Shown here: one piece after another, positions 39,553-48,102 of the stretch
Position numbering within the stretch: position 1 is the first letter of the stretch
How the letters are laid out: each line of letters starts with the position of its first letter
Assembly: GCF_011764585.1 (NCBI RefSeq)
Contig: NZ_AP022853.1
Coordinates: 913,501 to 977,500, forward strand
Direction: 5' to 3'
From: Sulfurimicrobium lacus
Lineage (GTDB): Bacteria; Pseudomonadota; Gammaproteobacteria; Burkholderiales; Sulfuricellaceae
Length of the DNA stretch: 64,000 nt
Notes under the pieces: model-generated
Seen by the model: only the letters and a program-made list of their open reading frames with translations
The model's database searches: none
What the model was told of the DNA's origin: nothing
Program-made: the position numbers and the translations under genes

Positions 39553-40286
39553 TGCATTTGCCCCAGATCGAACTCTGACGCCGCGATTTTCTTCACCTTC
39601 ACCGTGCCGAACTCCATCGTGGTCTCGGCGTCGACCAGCGCATCGCGGATTACCATTTTGCTGATGAAGGGGATGCGCTTGCCATCGTGTTCGATGGTGT
39701 TGGCGTATTCGAAGCGCGCGGTCTTGAGCAGCTTGCCGCTCACCGAATAGAACTCCGCCTTGAGCCCCACCACGCGCTTGACCGATATCCAGTAGCGGAT
39801 GCGGTCGTAGGTGGTGCGCTTGTGCTTCGCGGCGAGGTCGAGCACGTAGCAGGCCTCGCCGTCCAGTGTCTCGGTCCCTTTCAGTTGGGCGTCGTAGTCG
39901 CCCGCGTAGTTGGTCGCCGCGATGTCGCCGTTGGATGCCTGACCGCTCATGCGCTGGCGCGGCGAGATGGGGATGGGCTTGGACAGTCCGGGGCGCGTGA
40001 GCCACATGTTGCGCTCCACCTGCAACAGCTTGGAACCCTTGAAACGTGCCGGTTCGAGCGTCTCGGCCACGCTCGAGTCGTCCACCGCCTTGACCAGGAT
40101 GCGCTGCGGCTCGTCCACGCGCCCGCCGTCGCGCGATGCCAGCCTGATCTCCCACACGATGCCGGCCAGACCGCCGCCGCGCGCCTGGTCGGAATCCTTG
40201 AGGATGCTGTGCGCATCGGGAGCGGCAAAAGCCGAGTTACCCAAACCAAGCAACCCAAGTATCAATACGCAGAAAATCTTGTTCAT
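39549..40286 (-). CDS. LolA-like outer-membrane lipoprotein-sorting protein
   Basis: 245-aa protein with a signal peptide (cleaving near SAFA, residue ~22). HSILKDSDQARGGGLAGIVW, then RILVKAVDDSSVAETLEPAR, LSKPIPISPRQRMSGQASNG and CYVLDLAAKHKRTTYDRIRY match the LolA-like (COG2834) family that carries lipids or lipoproteins across the periplasm. ATG 40286 has AGGGA upstream. Its setting, downstream of an ABC permease and upstream of a barrel, suggests a periplasmic shuttle. Confidence 0.85.
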   Translation of the reverse strand: MNKIFCVLILGLLGLGNSAFAAPDAHSILKDSDQARGGGLAGIVWEIRLASRDGGRVDEPQRILVKAVDDSSVAETLEPARFKGSKLLQVERNMWLTRPGLSKPIPISPRQRMSGQASNGDIAATNYAGDYDAQLKGTETLDGEACYVLDLAAKHKRTTYDRIRYWISVKRVVGLKAEFYSVSGKLLKTARFEYANTIEHDGKRIPFISKMVIRDALVDAETTMEFGTVKVKKIAASEFDLGQMQ

Positions 40287-40296
40287 TGTTTTTCCC

Positions 40297-41559
40297 TTAC
40301 ACATGTCCAAGCGCATCGATGATGTCCTTCTTCGCTGCGCGTCTTGCCGGCAGATAAGCCGCCAGCGTTCCCACCACGCCCATCAGCACGAAGGTGAATA
40401 GCACGCGCCCGGTATCCATGTCCACCAGCAGCGGCACCGCGCTGGCGCTGTTGGGTGGAACGTAGGAGATATTCGCCATGTTGATGCCCCAGCGCACGCC
40501 CAGCGTGATGAATAATCCGACGATGCAGCCGATCAGCGAAAGCAGCATCGACTCGGTGGTGAACAAGCGTACCACGCCGCTGCGCTTCAAGCCGATGGCG
40601 CGCAGCGTGCCGATCTCGCGGGTGCGCTCCACCACCGTCATGCCCATCGAGTTGGCCACGCTCATCACCACCACGGTCAGCACGATGGAGAAGATGAAGC
40701 CGAAAATCATGTCGAACATGCCATGCACCTGGTTGTAGAAATCGGACAGGTCCTGCCAGGTCTGGACCTCGACGTCGAACCCGGCGCCGCGGAGTTTCGC
40801 CAGCAGGCGGTCGCGCATCGCTGCGGTCTGGTTCACGTCGTCGAGCAGGACGGTCAAGCGATCGGCGCGTCCTTCCGCATCCAGCAGGGAACGCGCCAGG
40901 GCCAGGGAGACGAAGGCGAACTTGTCGTTGCTGCCCGCGTTGCCGGTGTTGAAGCTGTGCCCCACCGTGATGTCGAGCGCATTGGCCTGGCCAGTGAGCG
41001 TGTTCACCAGCATTGCCGCCTGTCCGCCGGGGGAGAGATGCAGCATCTCGATCAGGCCTTCGCTCAGTTCCACCACTTCCGGGCGCGCCGGGTCGAGTTG
41101 CTTCTTGGTGTTGCGGTACAAGCCCGTCTTCTTTTCCTGTTCGGTCAGCTCGTTTTTCTGCATGTGTTCCATCGCCGCCGGTTCGATGCCCTCGGCGATG
41201 AAGATGGTGCTGGCGCGGCCGTTGCTGACCAGCCCGCTCAAAGCCAGGCGCGGCGCGACCATCTCGACGTGAGGCTCATCTTTCAGCAGCCTGGTGATGG
41301 TCTCGACTTCCTTCGAAGTGAGCAGATAGCGTTCCGGGTCGAGCTTGCCTTCCTTGCGCATGCCGCGCTTGCTGACGGTGAGATGGCCGATCATTTCGCC
41401 GTGGATGGACAGACGTGCGAGGCCGTCGTAAACGTTGTGCGTGTATCCGGCGAACAGCGCGATGGCCGAGAAGCCGAGGGCGATGGCCAGCAGCGTTACC
41501 AGGGAACGGCGGCGGTTGCGCATGAGTCCGCGCAATGCCAGTTTGAACATGTTATTCAT
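40297..41559 (-). CDS. FtsX-like ABC transporter permease
   Basis: 420-aa protein with the MacB/LolCE layout: one N-terminal helix (SLVTLLAIALGFSAIALFAG), a long periplasmic domain (residues ~45-270), then three helices with FtsX motifs (VVMSVANSMGMTVVERTREI, GTLRAIGLKRSGVVRLFTTE). The C-terminal tail AAYLPARRAAKKDIIDALGHV is typical. Its start overlaps the ATPase stop by ATGA. Substrate unknown; LolCDE-like lipid or lipoprotein work is likely from context. Confidence 0.9.
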   Translation of the reverse strand: MNNMFKLALRGLMRNRRRSLVTLLAIALGFSAIALFAGYTHNVYDGLARLSIHGEMIGHLTVSKRGMRKEGKLDPERYLLTSKEVETITRLLKDEPHVEMVAPRLALSGLVSNGRASTIFIAEGIEPAAMEHMQKNELTEQEKKTGLYRNTKKQLDPARPEVVELSEGLIEMLHLSPGGQAAMLVNTLTGQANALDITVGHSFNTGNAGSNDKFAFVSLALARSLLDAEGRADRLTVLLDDVNQTAAMRDRLLAKLRGAGFDVEVQTWQDLSDFYNQVHGMFDMIFGFIFSIVLTVVVMSVANSMGMTVVERTREIGTLRAIGLKRSGVVRLFTTESMLLSLIGCIVGLFITLGVRWGINMANISYVPPNSASAVPLLVDMDTGRVLFTFVLMGVVGTLAAYLPARRAAKKDIIDALGHV

Positions 41560-42263
41560 GCCATCACCTCGTCGCTTTCGATGCTGCCGTCGCGCAGCAG
41601 GATTTTTCGGTCCACATGGTCGAGCAGGCGCGGGTCGTGGGTGGTGAACACGAAAGTCACCTTGCGCGCGCGGTTCATCTCGCGCATCAGGTCCACCACC
41701 ATGCGGCTGTTTTCGGAATCCAGGTTCGCCGTCGGTTCGTCGGCGATGACCAGCCTGGGCTCGACCACCAGCGCGCGGGCGATGGCGACGCGCTGGCGCT
41801 GCCCGCCCGAGAGCTTGTCGGGCAAGGAGTTCCTGAAACGCTCCAGCCCGACATCCACCAGCGCGGCAGCGGCCCGTTCGCGCGCCGCGTGCTCCGCCAC
41901 GCCCCGGATCTGCAAGGGCAGCATCACGTTCTCCAGCGCGGAGAGCACCGGCACGAGGTTGAAGTTCTGGAACACGAAGCCGATCTTGCGGGCGCGAAAA
42001 TCGGTGAGGGCGTCGTCCCCCAGCATCCCCGTGTCCTGCTCCTCGAAATGCACCTCGCCTTCGGTGGGCGAGTCGATCAGGCCGATGATGTTCATCAGGG
42101 TGGATTTACCGCTGCCGGATGGTCCCCACACGGCGAGAAACTCGCCGGCATGGATGTCCAGCGAGATGCCGTGCAGCGCGTCGATGGTCGTCTCTCCCAG
42201 CAGGAAGCGGCGGCGCACGTTGCGCAGCCTCAGGATCGGCGGATGATCGGTGTTGTCGCTCAT
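41556..42263 (-). CDS. ABC transporter ATP-binding protein (LolD/MacB type)
   Basis: 235-aa ATPase. Walker A WGPSGSGKSTLMNIIG, Q-loop FVFQNFNLVPVLSALENV, signature KLSGGQRQRVAIARAL, Walker B LVIADEPTANLD and H-loop FVFTTHD are present. It starts MSDNTDHPPILRLRNVRRRF at ATG 42263; a longer frame upstream lacks a ribosome site. It is the first gene of the six-gene operon running to 36611. Confidence 0.93.
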   Translation of the reverse strand: MSDNTDHPPILRLRNVRRRFLLGETTIDALHGISLDIHAGEFLAVWGPSGSGKSTLMNIIGLIDSPTEGEVHFEEQDTGMLGDDALTDFRARKIGFVFQNFNLVPVLSALENVMLPLQIRGVAEHAARERAAAALVDVGLERFRNSLPDKLSGGQRQRVAIARALVVEPRLVIADEPTANLDSENSRMVVDLMREMNRARKVTFVFTTHDPRLLDHVDRKILLRDGSIESDEVMA

Positions 42264-42412
42264 GTTCGGCCTCAATGTTCGTGGATGGATGCGGTGCCAT
42301 GCATAATGCATTGTAAACAGGCGCTGGCGAACAAGGGAGCGGAAAGCGACGAGTTGCATGAATCGGGGAGCGAAGCGCTGCGAAACGGGACCAGGCAGCG
42401 TTGATGACGGAC

Positions 42413-42438
42413 GTAGGGGCGAATGAATTCGCCCCTAC
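42413..42438. repeat. Palindrome GTAGGGGCGAAT-GAATTCGCCCCTAC
   Basis: Near-perfect 26-bp palindrome just after the flavin reductase gene (minus strand). It can form a 12-bp stem and may serve as a terminator hairpin. It is a further palindrome type in this part of the window. Confidence 0.75.
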
Positions 42439-42448
42439 AAAACCGGAA

Positions 42449-42985
42449 TCATTTCATCCTGGAAGGCAGGCGGACGGTTTCGCCGGCGATCATGAAGGCC
42501 CCTTTCCCGCGGTGATGCAGGGTGCGCGGGTCGTGCTGCAGCGGGTCGATCCATGCCTCGATTACCTGGAGGATGAAGAAACCGTATTGCTCCACCATCC
42601 CGTCGTCGAAGACTTCGCATTCCAGGCTGGCGAAGCATTCGTCGATCAGCGGCGCCTTGACCCGCGCGGCGGGTACCGGGGTGAGGCCGAAAGTCGCGAA
42701 CTTGTCCGTTTCGCGTCCGGTGGTGTTGCCGCAGCCCACCACTTTCTCAGCCAAGTCGACTGCGGGGATGTTGATCGCGCATTCCCCGCTTCGCCGCAGC
42801 AGGTCGAAACTGTAATCCCGGTTGCTGAGCACGCAGCCGACCAGCGGCGGCTCGAACTCGATCATGGTGTGCCACGACAGGGTCATGATGTTTGGCCGGT
42901 CCTCCCCGGCAGTGGTGAGCAGCACCACCGGGCCCGGTTCGAGCAGGCCGTAGACCTCGGACAGGGGCAAGGATTGTTTCGCCAT
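42449..42985 (-). CDS. Flavin reductase-like domain protein
   Basis: 178-aa protein. PVVLLTTAGEDRPNIMTLSW, VGCVLSNRDYSFDLLRRSGE, CAINIPAVDLAEKVVGCGNT and FECLECEVFD-like SLECEVFDDGMVEQYGFFIL fit the flavin-reductase-like FMN-binding split-barrel family. It probably binds FMN. ATG 42985 has GGAGGAAG upstream. Partner oxygenase not seen. Confidence 0.88.
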   Translation of the reverse strand: MAKQSLPLSEVYGLLEPGPVVLLTTAGEDRPNIMTLSWHTMIEFEPPLVGCVLSNRDYSFDLLRRSGECAINIPAVDLAEKVVGCGNTTGRETDKFATFGLTPVPAARVKAPLIDECFASLECEVFDDGMVEQYGFFILQVIEAWIDPLQHDPRTLHHRGKGAFMIAGETVRLPSRMK

Positions 42986-43185
42986 GATGCTTCCTCCGTT
43001 TCGCTGGATCGCAGCCATCAATATGACATGGCATTGCGAAGCCCGCCATGCGGTTTTTCCCCCGGGGTGTCTACGCAGAAGCACTTATTGTTACCTGCCG
43101 GGATTGTTCGCATCATTCCCGCTGGGGTGCAAGCCGCGGATGCGCGATTCACGGCTTCTGCCGCCATTCGCCGTTCGATTGCCTG

Positions 43186-43284
43186 ACCACCCGGTTCATC
43201 GACCGATATGTGTTCCCGGACGGCGAACTTGATCGCGTGAGCAGCATCCAAGGACTTATGGAGAAATCCTGTTTCGAACCCTGA
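43186..43284 (+). pseudogene. Fragment of a cyclopropane-fatty-acid-synthase-like methyltransferase
   Basis: The frame reads TTRFIDRYVFPDGELDRVSS then IQGLMEKSCFEP and stops at 43282-43284. The FIDRYVFPDGEL segment followed by a ...MEKAGFE-like helix is the well-known signature near the end of CFA-synthase-type methyltransferases, but neither the SAM motif before it nor the ~100 residues after it are present. The upstream frame looks unrelated. It seems to be a relic; its stop lies 10 bases before the HtrA start. Confidence 0.45.
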
Positions 43285-43294
43285 GGAGTTCTTG

Positions 43295-44770
43295 ATGAAT
43301 CGCAAAAACCTGATCAACGGCATCTTTGCCGCAGTGCTTGTCGCCGCCTTCGTCGGCGCCTATATGCACTTCGCTTCGCGCAGCATATCGCCGGTGCATG
43401 CCGCCATGGTTGCGCGGCCGGCGCCGGAACGATCCGCAGCTTCTGCGCCCGTTGCCTACAGTGTGGTCGACTTCGCCGAGATCGTCGAGCGCGACGGTCC
43501 GGCCGTGGTGAATATCAGCGTGAGCAGCCGCTTGAGGGACGAGGACCTCGCGGATGCCATGCCGCAACTCAACCCCGACGATCCGTTGTTCGAATTTTTC
43601 CACCGCTTTGGCCCGAAAAGCCCGCACAACCCGCACAAAGGCCAGATCGTCCGCGGCCAGGGATCGGGGTTCATCCTCAGCGACGACGGCGTGATTCTCA
43701 CCAATGCGCATGTCGTCGACGGCGCCCAGGAAGTGACGGTCAAGCTGACCGACCGCCGGGAGTTCCGCGCCAAGGTGATCGGCAAGGACATGCCCTCCGA
43801 TATCGCGGTGCTGCGCATAGCCGCCACCAACCTGCCCACGGTGCGGATCGGCGACCCCGGCGTCGCGCGGGTGGGCGAGCCGGTGCTCGCCATCGGCGCG
43901 CCGTTCGGCTTCGAGAACTCGGCCAGTTCCGGGATCATCAGCGCCAAGTCGCGCACCTTGCCGGAGGACAACTACGTCCCGTTCATCCAGACCGATGTCG
44001 CGGTCAACCCGGGCAATTCCGGCGGGCCGCTGTTCAACGCGCGGGGCGAGGTGATCGGCGTCAACTCGCAGATCTACAGCGAGACCGGCGGCTACGAAGG
44101 CTTGTCGTTCGCCATACCCATCGACGTGGCGATCAAGGTGAAGGACCAGCTCTTGCGCCACGGCAAGGTCACGCGTGGGCGCCTGGGCGTGATGATCCAG
44201 GAGGTCAACCAGGCGCTGGCCGAGTCCTTCGGTCTGAAACACCCCAGGGGCGCGCTGGTCAGCGGGGTGGAAAAAAGCAGCCCGGCCGAGCGCGCCGGAA
44301 TCAGGATCGGCGACATCATCGTCCGCGTGGGCGACAAGGACATCGGCGATTCTTCCGAACTGCCGGTGCTGGTGGCGGAGCTCAAGCCGGGCAGCCCGGT
44401 CAGTCTCGGCATCATCCGCAAGGCCGAGCCGGTGACCCTCACCATCACCGTGGGCGAAATGAAGCCGGAGCGGGTGGCCGGGGTACAGGAAGACGGCGCG
44501 CAAAAAGGGCGCATGGGCCTGGCGGTCAGGCCGCTGGAGCGGGGCGAGCAACGCCAGATCGGCGTTTCCGGCGGGCTGCTGGTCGAGGAGGTGTCCGGAC
44601 CGGCGGCACGGGCGGGCATTCAGGTCGGCGATGTCGTGCTTTCCATCAACGGCGTGCCAGTCAGTAACGCCGAGCAGCTACGCAGCGTGGCTGAAAAATC
44701 CGGCAGGCACGTGGCGCTGCTGGTCCTGCGCGATTCGTCCCAGTTGTTCATTCCGCTTACGCTCGGCTGA
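43295..44770 (+). CDS. Do-family serine endopeptidase (DegP/MucD-like)
   Basis: 491-aa periplasmic protease/chaperone. An N-terminal signal anchor (LINGIFAAVLVAAFVGAY) is followed by a trypsin-like domain with triad H139 (TNAHVV), D169 (PSDIAVL) and S242 (GNSGGP), then two PDZ domains (about 285-375 and 395-485). ATG 43295 has GAGGAG upstream. It degrades or refolds damaged envelope proteins. It stands alone between the relic methyltransferase and a DedA gene. Confidence 0.95.
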   Translation: MNRKNLINGIFAAVLVAAFVGAYMHFASRSISPVHAAMVARPAPERSAASAPVAYSVVDFAEIVERDGPAVVNISVSSRLRDEDLADAMPQLNPDDPLFEFFHRFGPKSPHNPHKGQIVRGQGSGFILSDDGVILTNAHVVDGAQEVTVKLTDRREFRAKVIGKDMPSDIAVLRIAATNLPTVRIGDPGVARVGEPVLAIGAPFGFENSASSGIISAKSRTLPEDNYVPFIQTDVAVNPGNSGGPLFNARGEVIGVNSQIYSETGGYEGLSFAIPIDVAIKVKDQLLRHGKVTRGRLGVMIQEVNQALAESFGLKHPRGALVSGVEKSSPAERAGIRIGDIIVRVGDKDIGDSSELPVLVAELKPGSPVSLGIIRKAEPVTLTITVGEMKPERVAGVQEDGAQKGRMGLAVRPLERGEQRQIGVSGGLLVEEVSGPAARAGIQVGDVVLSINGVPVSNAEQLRSVAEKSGRHVALLVLRDSSQLFIPLTLG

Positions 44771-44814
44771 GGCGGCAAACTCACAGCGCTGCATCCATTG
44801 CCGGGAGGCGCCAT

Positions 44815-45432
44815 GTGCGCTTCATCCACAATCGACAGGGTTTGGAAATGATCAGCGCCTTCGTCGCATCCTATGGCTACTTCGCGGTCTTCGCCGGCAC
44901 CCTCCTGGAAGGGGAGACGATCCTCGTCGCCGCCGGCTTTGCCGCGCACCGCGGCCTGCTCGACTGGCCTGTCGTGGTCATGGTGGCGATTGCAGGGGCG
45001 ACGCTGGGCGACCAGTTGGCTTTCTTGGTCGGGCGCATGAAGGGTGAAGTTCTGATCCAACGCTTTCCCGCCCTGGCGCAGCGCAAACCGCGGATTCACG
45101 AACTGCTGTCGCGCCACGACGCCATTTTCATTCTCACGGTCAGATTTCTTTACGGACTGCGCATCGCCGGTCCGCTGATCCTGGGATCGAGCCGGGTGCC
45201 GTTGCTGCGCTTCTCGCTGCTCGACCTGACGGGGGCCACCTTGTGGGCCGTAGTTGTCTCCGGGGCCGGATATCTCTTCGGTTTTGCCATCAACGCCGTG
45301 GTCCCTGAACTAAAACGCATCGAAGAGTTCATATTGGTCGGCATACTGGTGCTGGGTGTCGTCGTCTGGCTGTGGCGAAGGGTTCGCCCCCCGACGCGGG
45401 ATCGGGCCGGCGTTGAGGAACGGCGGAGGTAA
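44815..45432 (+). CDS. DedA-family membrane protein
   Basis: 205-aa protein with four to five hydrophobic segments. FAGTLLEGETILVAAGFAAH, GATLGDQLAFLVGRMKGE, RFLYGLRIAGPLILGSSRVP and GATLWAVVVSGAGYLFGFAI carry the DedA signature. The family moves lipid carriers and polar lipids across the inner membrane. GTG 44815 has GGGAGG upstream; ATG 44848 (MISAFVASYGYF) is an alternative closer to the usual family start. Confidence 0.9.
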   Translation: MRFIHNRQGLEMISAFVASYGYFAVFAGTLLEGETILVAAGFAAHRGLLDWPVVVMVAIAGATLGDQLAFLVGRMKGEVLIQRFPALAQRKPRIHELLSRHDAIFILTVRFLYGLRIAGPLILGSSRVPLLRFSLLDLTGATLWAVVVSGAGYLFGFAINAVVPELKRIEEFILVGILVLGVVVWLWRRVRPPTRDRAGVEERRR

Positions 45433-45513
45433 TGATCTTGTGGCCCAGCCGGAATGCCGAAAGCTCGCCTGACTTGGCGAACCTAACCATCAGAACTTAT
45501 TTGAAAGTCGAAA

Positions 45514-45705
45514 ATGGACAAGAAACCCGAGACCAGCACCGCGAGCGAGCCAAAGAAACAAGCTGACGCCAAATCAGCCTTAGTGGTACGCCTGATTTTT
45601 GGCGGCGTGATCGTGGCCCTGATTGCCGCGATGGCAGCGATCAGCGTGTATGGCGAAAGACACGCCGGCGGTGCAGCCGCACCGGTCGACGCGGCGGACC
45701 ATTGA
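45514..45705 (+). CDS. Small single-span membrane protein
   Basis: 63-aa protein: a charged, Lys-rich N-terminus (MDKKPETSTASEPKKQADAK), one hydrophobic helix (LIFGGVIVALIAAMAAISVY) and a small Ala/Gly-rich tail. No family recognised. It converges with the FmdB-type gene. Confidence 0.6.
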   Translation: MDKKPETSTASEPKKQADAKSALVVRLIFGGVIVALIAAMAAISVYGERHAGGAAAPVDAADH

Positions 45706-45725
45706 TCCTGCGTCGGATGTCTCGT

Positions 45726-45965
45726 TTAGTGCCGCCCCTTCTTCGGTCGCTCCGACGCCTTGTAGTTGCTGAAATGACCCTCGCGCGCAGCCTGTGAGCG
45801 CGCCTGCGCAAGGATGCCGGCCGTCTGGCCCGGGGCGGCCGGGCGGGAGAGCAGTTTTTCCAGCTGCGCGCTGCCGCACGCCGGGCAGGCCGGGGTGCTG
45901 GATGCGCGCACCAGCAGCTCGAAAGTCTTATCGCAGTCCTTGCAATGGTAGTCGTAGATCGGCAT
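45726..45965 (-). CDS. FmdB-type zinc-ribbon protein
   Basis: 79-aa protein beginning MPIYDYHCKDCDKTFELLVR with a second Cys pair ACPACGSAQ; the four Cys (CxxC ... CxxC) should bind zinc. The C-terminal tail SQAAREGHFSNYKASERPKK is flexible. FmdB-like proteins regulate or assist metal enzymes in some bacteria, but most roles are unknown. GAGGAG precedes ATG 45965. It lies behind the FeSII-like gene, past a hairpin. Confidence 0.88.
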   Translation of the reverse strand: MPIYDYHCKDCDKTFELLVRASSTPACPACGSAQLEKLLSRPAAPGQTAGILAQARSQAAREGHFSNYKASERPKKGRH

Positions 45966-45988
45966 TTGGAACTCCTCGCAATACTGAA

Positions 45989-46024
45989 AATGAAAGCCCA
46001 TCGCTCGCACGATGGGCTTTCATT
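45989..46024 (-). terminator. Hairpin terminator after the nifHDK-FeSII operon
   Basis: A 15-bp perfect stem (45989-46003 pairs with 46010-46024) with a 6-base loop and a short T run, 15 bases after the FeSII-like stop. It probably ends or weakens the nif transcript before the FmdB-type gene. Confidence 0.8.
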
Positions 46025-46038
46025 CAACCCGGCGACAA

Positions 46039-46386
46039 TCAGAACTCGACCAGGATGTCCTCGTCCAGCACCATGTACTGGCAAGCCATGCGCCATTTCG
46101 GGGCGACATCGCTGAGGCTGATTTTTTCAAGATCGTTCTTGCTCAGCTTGCCGTTGAGCACCAGCACGGTCTTTTCCTTTTCAGTCAGGTGCACAGCCTT
46201 GGGGGCGTTGCTGCCGAGCGGGGTGACCTGAACGGCGCAGGAACCGCACTCGCCGTCCTGGCATTCGTAGTGGATGGGGATCTTGTGTTCCTGCGCTACT
46301 GAAAGCAGGGTCTTGCGGTCGCCGGCGACGGCATAGACGGTGACGTCCTTTTTCAGCGCCGGAGAGGAGAAGGTGATGTTGGCCAT
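46039..46386 (-). CDS. FeSII (Shethna)-like [2Fe-2S] ferredoxin
   Basis: 115-aa plant-type ferredoxin with cluster ligands C42, C47, C50 (ECQDGECGSC) and C102 (RMACQ). The start MANITFSSPALKKDVTVYAV, the TLLSVAQEHKIPIHYECQDG segment and the end VLDEDILVEF resemble, from memory, the FeSII (Shethna) protein of Azotobacter vinelandii, which forms a protective complex with both nitrogenase parts under oxygen stress. It follows nifK on the same strand. Likeness and place support the role; no test of binding can be read from sequence. An alternative is a plain electron donor. Confidence 0.8.
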   Translation of the reverse strand: MANITFSSPALKKDVTVYAVAGDRKTLLSVAQEHKIPIHYECQDGECGSCAVQVTPLGSNAPKAVHLTEKEKTVLVLNGKLSKNDLEKISLSDVAPKWRMACQYMVLDEDILVEF

Positions 46387-46398
46387 GTGAAAATCCTC

Positions 46399-46466
46399 TT
46401 GGCTGTCAGCCATCAGCCATCAGCGATCAGTTCTTGGCTGAAAGCTGACAGCTGACTGCTGATAGC
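46399..46466. repeat. TCAGCCATCAGC / GCTGACTGCTGATAGC imperfect palindrome
   Basis: The spacer between nifK and the FeSII-like gene is almost fully made of short units (GGCTGTCAGCC, ATCAGCCATCAGCGATCAG) and their inverted partners (GGCTGAAAGCTGACAGCTGA, CTGCTGATAGCT). Confidence 0.7.
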
Positions 46467-46468
46467 TA

Positions 46469-48010
46469 TTAACGAATGATGTCGTAGCTGTAGTCGGTCT
46501 TGCCCGGGACGTTGGTGGTGCTGTCCATGGTGTCGAAGATCTTGTCGAGGATCTTCACCAACACGTTGAGCGAACCCTGGTAGCCCCACACCGGATAACG
46601 ATGGTGGTGGTGGCGGTCCATGATCGGGAAGCCGATGCGGATCAGCGGTGTGCCGACGTCGCGCTCGAGGAACTTGCCGTAGGTGTTGCCGATGAGGAAG
46701 TCCACCGGCTCGGTCGCCAGCAGCGAGCGCATGTGCCACAGGTCCTTGCCGCCCCAGGCCTTGCAGCCCTTGCCGAAAGGCGAGGCGTCGAGCAGCGCCT
46801 GCATCTGCGCCTGCCATTCCTTGCTGCCGTTGGTGGCGAGCACGTGCACCGGCTCGGCGCCCAGTTCCATGAGGAAGGATGCCAGGCCCATGACCATGCT
46901 GGGGTCGCCGTAGATGGCGAACTTCTTGCCGTGGATGTGGGCTTGCGAGTCGGCGATGGCGTCCACCAGGCGGCCGCGTTCCTTTTCCAGCGCGGCGGGG
47001 ATTTCCTTGCCGCTGAGCTTGGAGATCGCCATGAGGAACTCGTCGGTGCCGGCTACGCCGACCGGGTGGTTGAAGGCGACGACTTCCTGGCCCTTGCTCT
47101 TGACGTATTCCTGGGTTTTTTCCGTGCCGAAATTCTGCATGAACACGGTGCCCTTGGCGTTGAGCGCAGCCGCTGCGTCTTCCAGCTTGGTGCCGCCGTC
47201 GTACATGGTGAATTCGCCGGCGGTCGGGGTGTTCCACACGTCGCTGTTGTCGCCGAGGATGGTCGCGTCCACGCCCATCACGTCGAAGATGCGACGGATT
47301 TCAGGCATGTTGCCCACGGTGTAGCCGTCGAAGCCGCCGACGAAGTTGATCTTGGCGTTTTCCTTGCGCTCCTGCTTGTCCCAGAAGTGGGTCAGGATGC
47401 CCTTCATCATGTTGTCGTAGCCGGTGACGTGGCTGCCGACGAAAGACGGGGTGTGGGCGAAAGGCACGTCGAACTCTTCAGGGATCGAGCCTTTTTGCTT
47501 GGAGGTGCGGATGAAGCTGTCCAGGTCGTCGCCGATCACTTCCGCCATGCAGGTGGTGGAAACCGCGATCATCTTCGGCTGGTACAGGCTGTAGCTGTTG
47601 GCCAGGCCGTCGACCATGTTGTTGAGGCCGCCGAACACCGCCGCATCTTCCGTCATGGAGCTGGAAACGGCCGAAGTCGGTTCCTTGAAGTGACGGCTGA
47701 AGTGGCTGCGGAAGTAGGCTACGCAACCTTGCGAACCGTGCACGAAGGGCAGGGTCTTTTCGAAACCGAGGGCGGCGAAAATCGCGCCCAGCGGCTGACA
47801 GGCCTTGGCCGGGTTGACCACGAGGGCTTCGCGGGCGAAGTTTTTCTCGCGGTATTCCATGGTCTTGGTCCAGTCGGCGATCTTGAAGACTTCGTCGTCG
47901 GGCCTTCCGCCTTCGAAACAGGTTTTCTTGTTGTCCAGCATCTCCACGTATTGCGGTTGGCGGAACAGGTCGAAGTGGTCGAGAACTTTTTCGGTGCTCT
48001 GGCTGCTCAT
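46469..48010 (-). CDS. nifK: Nitrogenase MoFe protein beta chain
   Basis: 513-aa protein. P-cluster ligands are C71 (AKACQPLGA), C96 (GSQGCVAYF) and C154 ([12 protein letters not shown]). The [20 protein letters not shown] and [17 protein letters not shown] stretches near the C-terminus are standard. With NifD it forms the dinitrogenase heterotetramer that reduces N2. ATG 48010 has AAAGGAG upstream. Third gene of nifHDK. Confidence 0.98.
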   Translation of the reverse strand: MSSQSTEKVLDHFDLFRQPQYVEMLDNKKTCFEGGRPDDEVFKIADWTKTMEYREKNFAREALVVNPAKACQPLGAIFAALGFEKTLPFVHGSQGCVAYFRSHFSRHFKEPTSAVSSSMTEDAAVFGGLNNMVDGLANSYSLYQPKMIAVSTTCMAEVIGDDLDSFIRTSKQKGSIPEEFDVPFAHTPSFVGSHVTGYDNMMKGILTHFWDKQERKENAKINFVGGFDGYTVGNMPEIRRIFDVMGVDATILGDNSDVWNTPTAGEFTMYDGGTKLEDAAAALNAKGTVFMQNFGTEKTQEYVKSKGQEVVAFNHPVGVAGTDEFLMAISKLSGKEIPAALEKERGRLVDAIADSQAHIHGKKFAIYGDPSMVMGLASFLMELGAEPVHVLATNGSKEWQAQMQALLDASPFGKGCKAWGGKDLWHMRSLLATEPVDFLIGNTYGKFLERDVGTPLIRIGFPIMDRHHHHRYPVWGYQGSLNVLVKILDKIFDTMDSTTNVPGKTDYSYDIIR

Positions 48011-48066
48011 TTTGAATCTCCTTTCATGGACGGTTCAGACTCTTGCGTCTGCCCGTCGGTCGGATT

Positions 48067-48092
48067 GGTGGGTTACGCTACGCTAACCCACC
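48067..48092. repeat. GGTGGGTTACGC / GCTAACCCACC palindrome
   Basis: Palindrome GGTGGGTTACGC-TACGCTAACCCACC in the 92-base nifD-nifK spacer. It could form a hairpin in the transcript and affect nifK levels. Confidence 0.8.
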
Positions 48093-48102
48093 CTACATTT
48101 TC

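Noticed and set aside
38353-40155. One 600-residue protein joining the barrel and the region upstream
   Set aside because: The upstream 200 residues are the LolA-like gene read out of frame; the signal peptide at 39552 and the ATGA overlap support a separate start.
43018-43323. 101-codon minus-strand frame before the HtrA gene
   Set aside because: It overlaps the HtrA start and the methyltransferase relic, with no ribosome site or family.
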